From NCBI RefSeq assembly GCF_000699445.3, contig NC_067197.1, positions 13,274,152 to 13,338,151 on the forward strand: a stretch of DNA of 64,000 nucleotides. Direction: 5' to 3'. Position 1 is the stretch's first letter. Each line of letters starts with the position of its first letter. A program made the translations under genes and the position numbers. The notes below the pieces were generated by a model that did not search any database, was not told where the DNA came from, and was given only the letters and a program-made list of their open reading frames with translations. This stretch comes from Schistosoma haematobium. Taxonomy: Eukaryota; Platyhelminthes; Trematoda; Strigeidida; Schistosomatidae. This document shows positions 60,256 to 64,000 of the stretch, piece after piece.

Positions 60256-61640
60256 ATCTGATTTGACCGCTTCTGAAAATTTTCACGAACTGTCGATGTG
60301 ACGCACCAATCATTTTGCGACAGTTTGACCTTCAAGTGCTCGCAACCCCCATCAGTGAACGATACCCTAGGAGCGTTGCCGTGGTATAGTATGTGGGTGG
60401 TGTCTGGACATTAAGTAAATCTATATATCATAGTTAGCTTACGCATTTAAAAAGTTAGTTTTTATACAAAGAACATCAGCGAATACCAAGTATTGACTGT
60501 GGAGTTTTTTAGTTAAGCATGTGCTTGTGGAGACCAGACTTTTTGACATGGTGTCACCTGACCACCTTTTGAAATCTAGTCCAGAAACATCACTGAAACA
60601 GAACTCAATTTCACTCAAGCGAAGTACAGGGCATTCGGTGCTAGTGAAGTATAAATCGTTGGTATTGGGAAAATAACTTTCAGTTAGTATTATTTTTACT
60701 AACGACTATTCACATCGATGCTCATTCATAGCTAGTATGGTTGTTGGCTGGATAAAAGCCATGAGTGACTGGACCGAAACGTGAGATCGTTATGCAATGT
60801 TAATGTATATCAGCATGATCTGTGTTGGCTGATACAAACTATGTGATCGGGATCCTAACGATGGTTGTAATTAATGATTTAAGACGCACAAATTCAGTTA
60901 GTGACCTAGGAGCATATGTTCCTTATCTGCCCCCACATTTTAAGCTTCAACATCCATAGTCTATTCACCACTAAAACCATATTCTGTGTTTAATATATTT
61001 TCCATCACTGTTATTACCACTACCATGATATTCATCTTAATGTTATCTCGCTGTATCTTTGCGGTACATGGACTTGAACCGATAGATATTTGTCGTATGA
61101 CGCTCACGGTTGAGTGACTGGAAAAAGAGGTTATAGCGCCCTTTAATATTGCTTTCGCTAGGTCTATTTCTGATAAATTTGAGTCTACAAATGGTTTCAA
61201 AATAAATAACTGGGTCATTGGAAGTACAAAAACTCAGACTTAACTGCAAGTCATTTTGTAAAATGTGCTGTTCTGATTGCAGTAATTCTCGTGAGTTTCA
61301 CTAGGGTAATATTCTCCATAGTCCAATCAGATTCAACGATCTAATGCATCATATATGTTAATAGTTTTGCCTGGGAACCAATCGGTCATTAGTTTATTTC
61401 CTTGTAATTTCAATGAACGTTAATTCAACTTATCGAATGTGCTGTAGACGTTTGATCGTCCGTTGGAGTTTCTGGGATTTTCAATCCTTTGGTATTCAAC
61501 AAGGATTCCAACTTTTAAGATTCTCCATCACTTTCCACCAATTGGGGTTGCAATTTAATAAAGGATAACACTAAGTACATGAAGCCAGTCACATAAAGTT
61601 ATTGAGCAGAAGTGTAGGTTAAAGTTATTCATCAAAACCA
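60256..61640. other. No gene recognised
   Basis: Unclassified. Confidence 0.3.
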
Positions 61641-62409
61641 TATGTCCCCAGCATAACAAAAACAGTCAACGTTTCCCGGCTTTCCATAGTCACAAAATGG
61701 CACTTCCAAAATCGTGAATCGCCCAAATGCCCTGGTATGACCGAGAGCGGGTTGGGTTCGCCCTCCCTCTCGAAATACTCTCACACGGCCACGCGTATAC
61801 AGCCTCTGCCAGGGAAGTCCTACTCACTGCCTTCTCGCACCAGGTGTGTTGTTTACGAAAATGAGAGGACGAAAAGCGAATGTCCCGCGCTTTAACCGGA
61901 TCCCAAACCAAATCAATGGTGCACATGGGTTCCAGTATCCTGCGGGGACAAATGGCGTATGAACCAATTTTCGGTCACCGGCTACCATGGGACTGCATAT
62001 CCTTACGATGCTCCACTGCCTTGTGGGTAAGGCCTTCAGGTCAAAGGCTCGGGGTGTGGCCCCCTAAGATAACCACCTGTTGCGGTCTGGGCACCCGGGC
62101 AGCATCACAGCCCACACACAAATGATGAACTGCCTTTAATTATTGAAACTACTTTTCTTGCTTCAACTAACAATCAAATGATTCAAATTATTACTATTAT
62201 TGTGACTATTATTATTATTATTTACTACGACATTATTCACCCTCTTTTATCCCTACTCTGTCTATACTTATTTTTTCGACTTATACAGCAGCTCATCTTT
62301 GGTGGAAATTCGACTCTATCTAAACGTACTCGAGTCACTGTCCGGTTGAAAATTGTATGTTACCACCGAATATGAGTACTGAAGCAGTTTTTCTGAAACC
62401 ACGTGCACC
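61641..62409 (+). mobile_element. 5' UTR of the terminal LINE
   Basis: Relatively GC-rich leader, shared in part with the isolated fragment at 13.6-14 kb. Around 62178-62225 it contains an ATT-rich microsatellite, absent from that fragment. Confidence 0.6.
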
Positions 62410-62940
62410 ATTCACAAACTGGCTACCTTCAACATTCGCACATTTATGCAGGTTGGACAACAGATAGGGCTGGCTATGTCTTTGGAAAGTCTTAATATTG
62501 ATGTTTGTTGTCTATCCGAGACCCGTATTCAAGACTCTAGCGAAGTACTACAAATTCGCTCTACATCTGTCACTTCAAAAAGCTTGTTTTACGTGCGCTT
62601 ATTCAGGGACCCTGTGGCATCTTCGTCTGGTCTTGCAGGCGTTGGTGTCACACTAAGCGCTAGAGCTGAGGCAGCACTAGTCGATTGGATCCCCATTAAC
62701 AGTCGGTTATGTGCTGTTAGATTAGAAAGTTCCATCAAAGTGAGAAATCGGCGTGAGAAACTATGTCTTTTCGTCATCTCCGCCTATGCCCCGACAGATT
62801 GCAGCCCGGATGCAATCAAGGATGAGTTTTATCATCAGTTATCTGTTTTTCTCCAGAAAGTGCGTTCGACAGATATTGTAGTACTAGCCGGAGACTTGAG
62901 TGCTCAGGTCGGGCGTCTAGGCGGTGTGTGTCTGAGAAGT
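62410..62940 (+). pseudogene. LINE AP-endonuclease domain (5' half)
   Basis: Open frame starting LATFNIRTFMQVGQQIG, through SETRIQDSSEV, VGVTLSARAEAALVDW, FVISAYAPTDCSPDAIKDEF to IVVLAGDLSAQVGRLG. These are the N-terminal N, E and AYAP/GDLNA blocks of an AP endonuclease (GDLN here GDLS, a change at a conserved catalytic-site Asn). The frame breaks just after, where about a kilobase of the element is deleted. RTE/CR1-type LINE distinct from the SR2-like copies. Confidence 0.75.
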
Positions 62941-63863
62941 TTATTAACATCCTAAAAGCCCTATATATAAACACCTCAGGCAGAGTGAGGGCTCACAACT
63001 ACATCTCTCCATTGTTCCATTCGAGCAGTGGGGTTAGACAGGGTTGCCCAATCTCATCATTCCTCTTCAACTTTGCCATCGATGACATTCTGTAAACAGC
63101 TCTGATGGATGTAAGTAATGGTGGTGTGGATCTGTTGCTTTGAGTATGTGGATGATATTGTCTTACTGTGCGATAATGCCCAAGCCATGCAATCCGCACT
63201 TAATCAGTTGGCAATCAGTGTCCGTAGGTACGGTATGAGCTTTGCACCTTCAAAGTGCAAAGTACTTCTACAAGACTGGCAGGATTCTAATCCTGCACTC
63301 ACTCTGGATGGTGAGCAGGTAGAAGTAGTCGAGATGTTATTCTGGCTGTAAAAGGTCGTATCTACAACGCGTCGGTGAAAGCAGTTCTGCTCTATGCTTG
63401 TGAAACCTGGCCTCTCCGAGTTGAGGATGTCAGACGACTCTCTGTGTTTGATCATCGTTGTCTCCGAAGGATTGCTGCCATCCAGTGGCAACACCATGTT
63501 AGTAATGCAAAGGTTCGGTATCGTGTGTTCGGGCGCAGAGACAATAATCCAATTGGTGTCACTCTCTTGAAACATCGACTTCGGTGGCTTGGACATGTTC
63601 TACGAATGTCGTCCCAGAGGATTCCACGTCGTGCATTATTTGCCGTCGCTGGGACTGGTTGGAAAAATCGGAGAGGTGGTCAGTGTATGACATGGTGTCG
63701 TGGTATGAGAGAAAGCTACAAAGGACTGGCTTGTGTTGGTCCTTCACGACTCCCTGACTGGGGTACGAGAGATGGTGCGACACAGTGGCTAGAGAAGTTA
63801 TCAGATATGGCTGAGAATAAAAGCCAGTGGCGATCCTGCTGTAACCTTTTAATTTCTTCATAA
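62941..63863 (+). pseudogene. LINE reverse transcriptase palm and C-terminal region, frame-broken
   Basis: Begins inside the RT: ISPLFHSSSGVRQGCPISS, then FEYVDDIVLLCDNAQAMQ (catalytic YVDD) at 63140, YGMSFAPSKCKVLLQDW, then after a break LLYACETWPLRVEDVRRL (63390), HRLRWLGHVLRMS and RGGQCMTWCRGM, DMAENKSQWRSCCN to the stop at 63861-63863. The missing part is the endonuclease C-terminus and RT fingers. The 3' UTR runs to or past the window end. It is an internally deleted, inactive copy with both termini. Confidence 0.75.
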
Positions 63864-64000
63864 AAAGTGATTGTATCTTCCTTAACTGAAAGATTTCTTC
63901 TGATTGAACCTTTCCGTTTCCCCCATTATTACTATTATTTTTATTACAGTACCTTACTTCAATGTCTTCGTTATCGTTCTCTTTTTTTACGCTCCTTACC
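63864..64000 (+). other. 3' UTR of the terminal LINE, running to the window end
   Basis: AT-rich sequence after the stop codon with ATT/TTA runs. The 3' end of the element is not clearly visible. Confidence 0.4.

Overview
The window looks like a stretch of a blood-fluke (Schistosoma-type trematode) nuclear genome. The base composition is AT-rich. One multi-exon metazoan gene has very short 5' introns and longer 3' introns. The rest is crowded with fluke-type retroelements: SR2/RTE-like LINEs, a Penelope-like element, Ty3/gypsy pieces, a second LINE family, and Sm-alpha-like repeats carrying hammerhead ribozymes. Species is not resolved from the sequence alone.

Layout. 1-1.4 kb: C-terminal part of a Penelope-like reverse transcriptase on the minus strand, uninterrupted to the window edge, then a hammerhead-like motif. 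2.4-4.9 kb: SR2-like LINE copy A (minus). 6.8-12 kb: a PDCD4 homologue in seven exons (plus). 13.6-14 kb: 5' end fragment of another LINE. 18-21 kb: SR2-like copy B (plus), whose core is an almost exact inverted copy of A. 22-33.4 kb: short repeats with tRNA-like heads and hammerhead ribozymes, one LTR, and a LINE endonuclease remnant. 33.9-38 kb: SR2-like copies C and D (minus). 39.5-43.2 kb: a Penelope fragment fused to a degenerate gypsy pol and its 3' LTR. 46.6-47.3 kb: an intact reading frame resembling the MIF4G domain of CNOT1. 47.9-49.4 kb: two more ribozyme repeats. 51.6 kb: LTR fragment. 56.4-59 kb: SR2-like copy E. 60 kb: LINE C-terminal tail. 61.7-64 kb: an internally deleted LINE.

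Two genes look host-like: PDCD4, a translation repressor that binds eIF4A through MA3 domains, and the CNOT1-like frame. Both belong to translation and mRNA-decay control. They are about 35 kb apart and I see no sign that they are linked in function.

The most interesting theme is the hammerhead repeats. At least three sequence-distinct families share one plan: Pol III A/B boxes at the head, and a minimal hammerhead with a 2-nt stem III loop near the tail. Several loci are fold-back (head-to-head) structures, and two Sm-alpha copies are circularly permuted relative to one another with a 334-bp period, as expected from a tandem or circular intermediate. A second theme is that degenerate SR2 copies share near-identical blocks, which implies recent duplication or gene conversion between dead elements.
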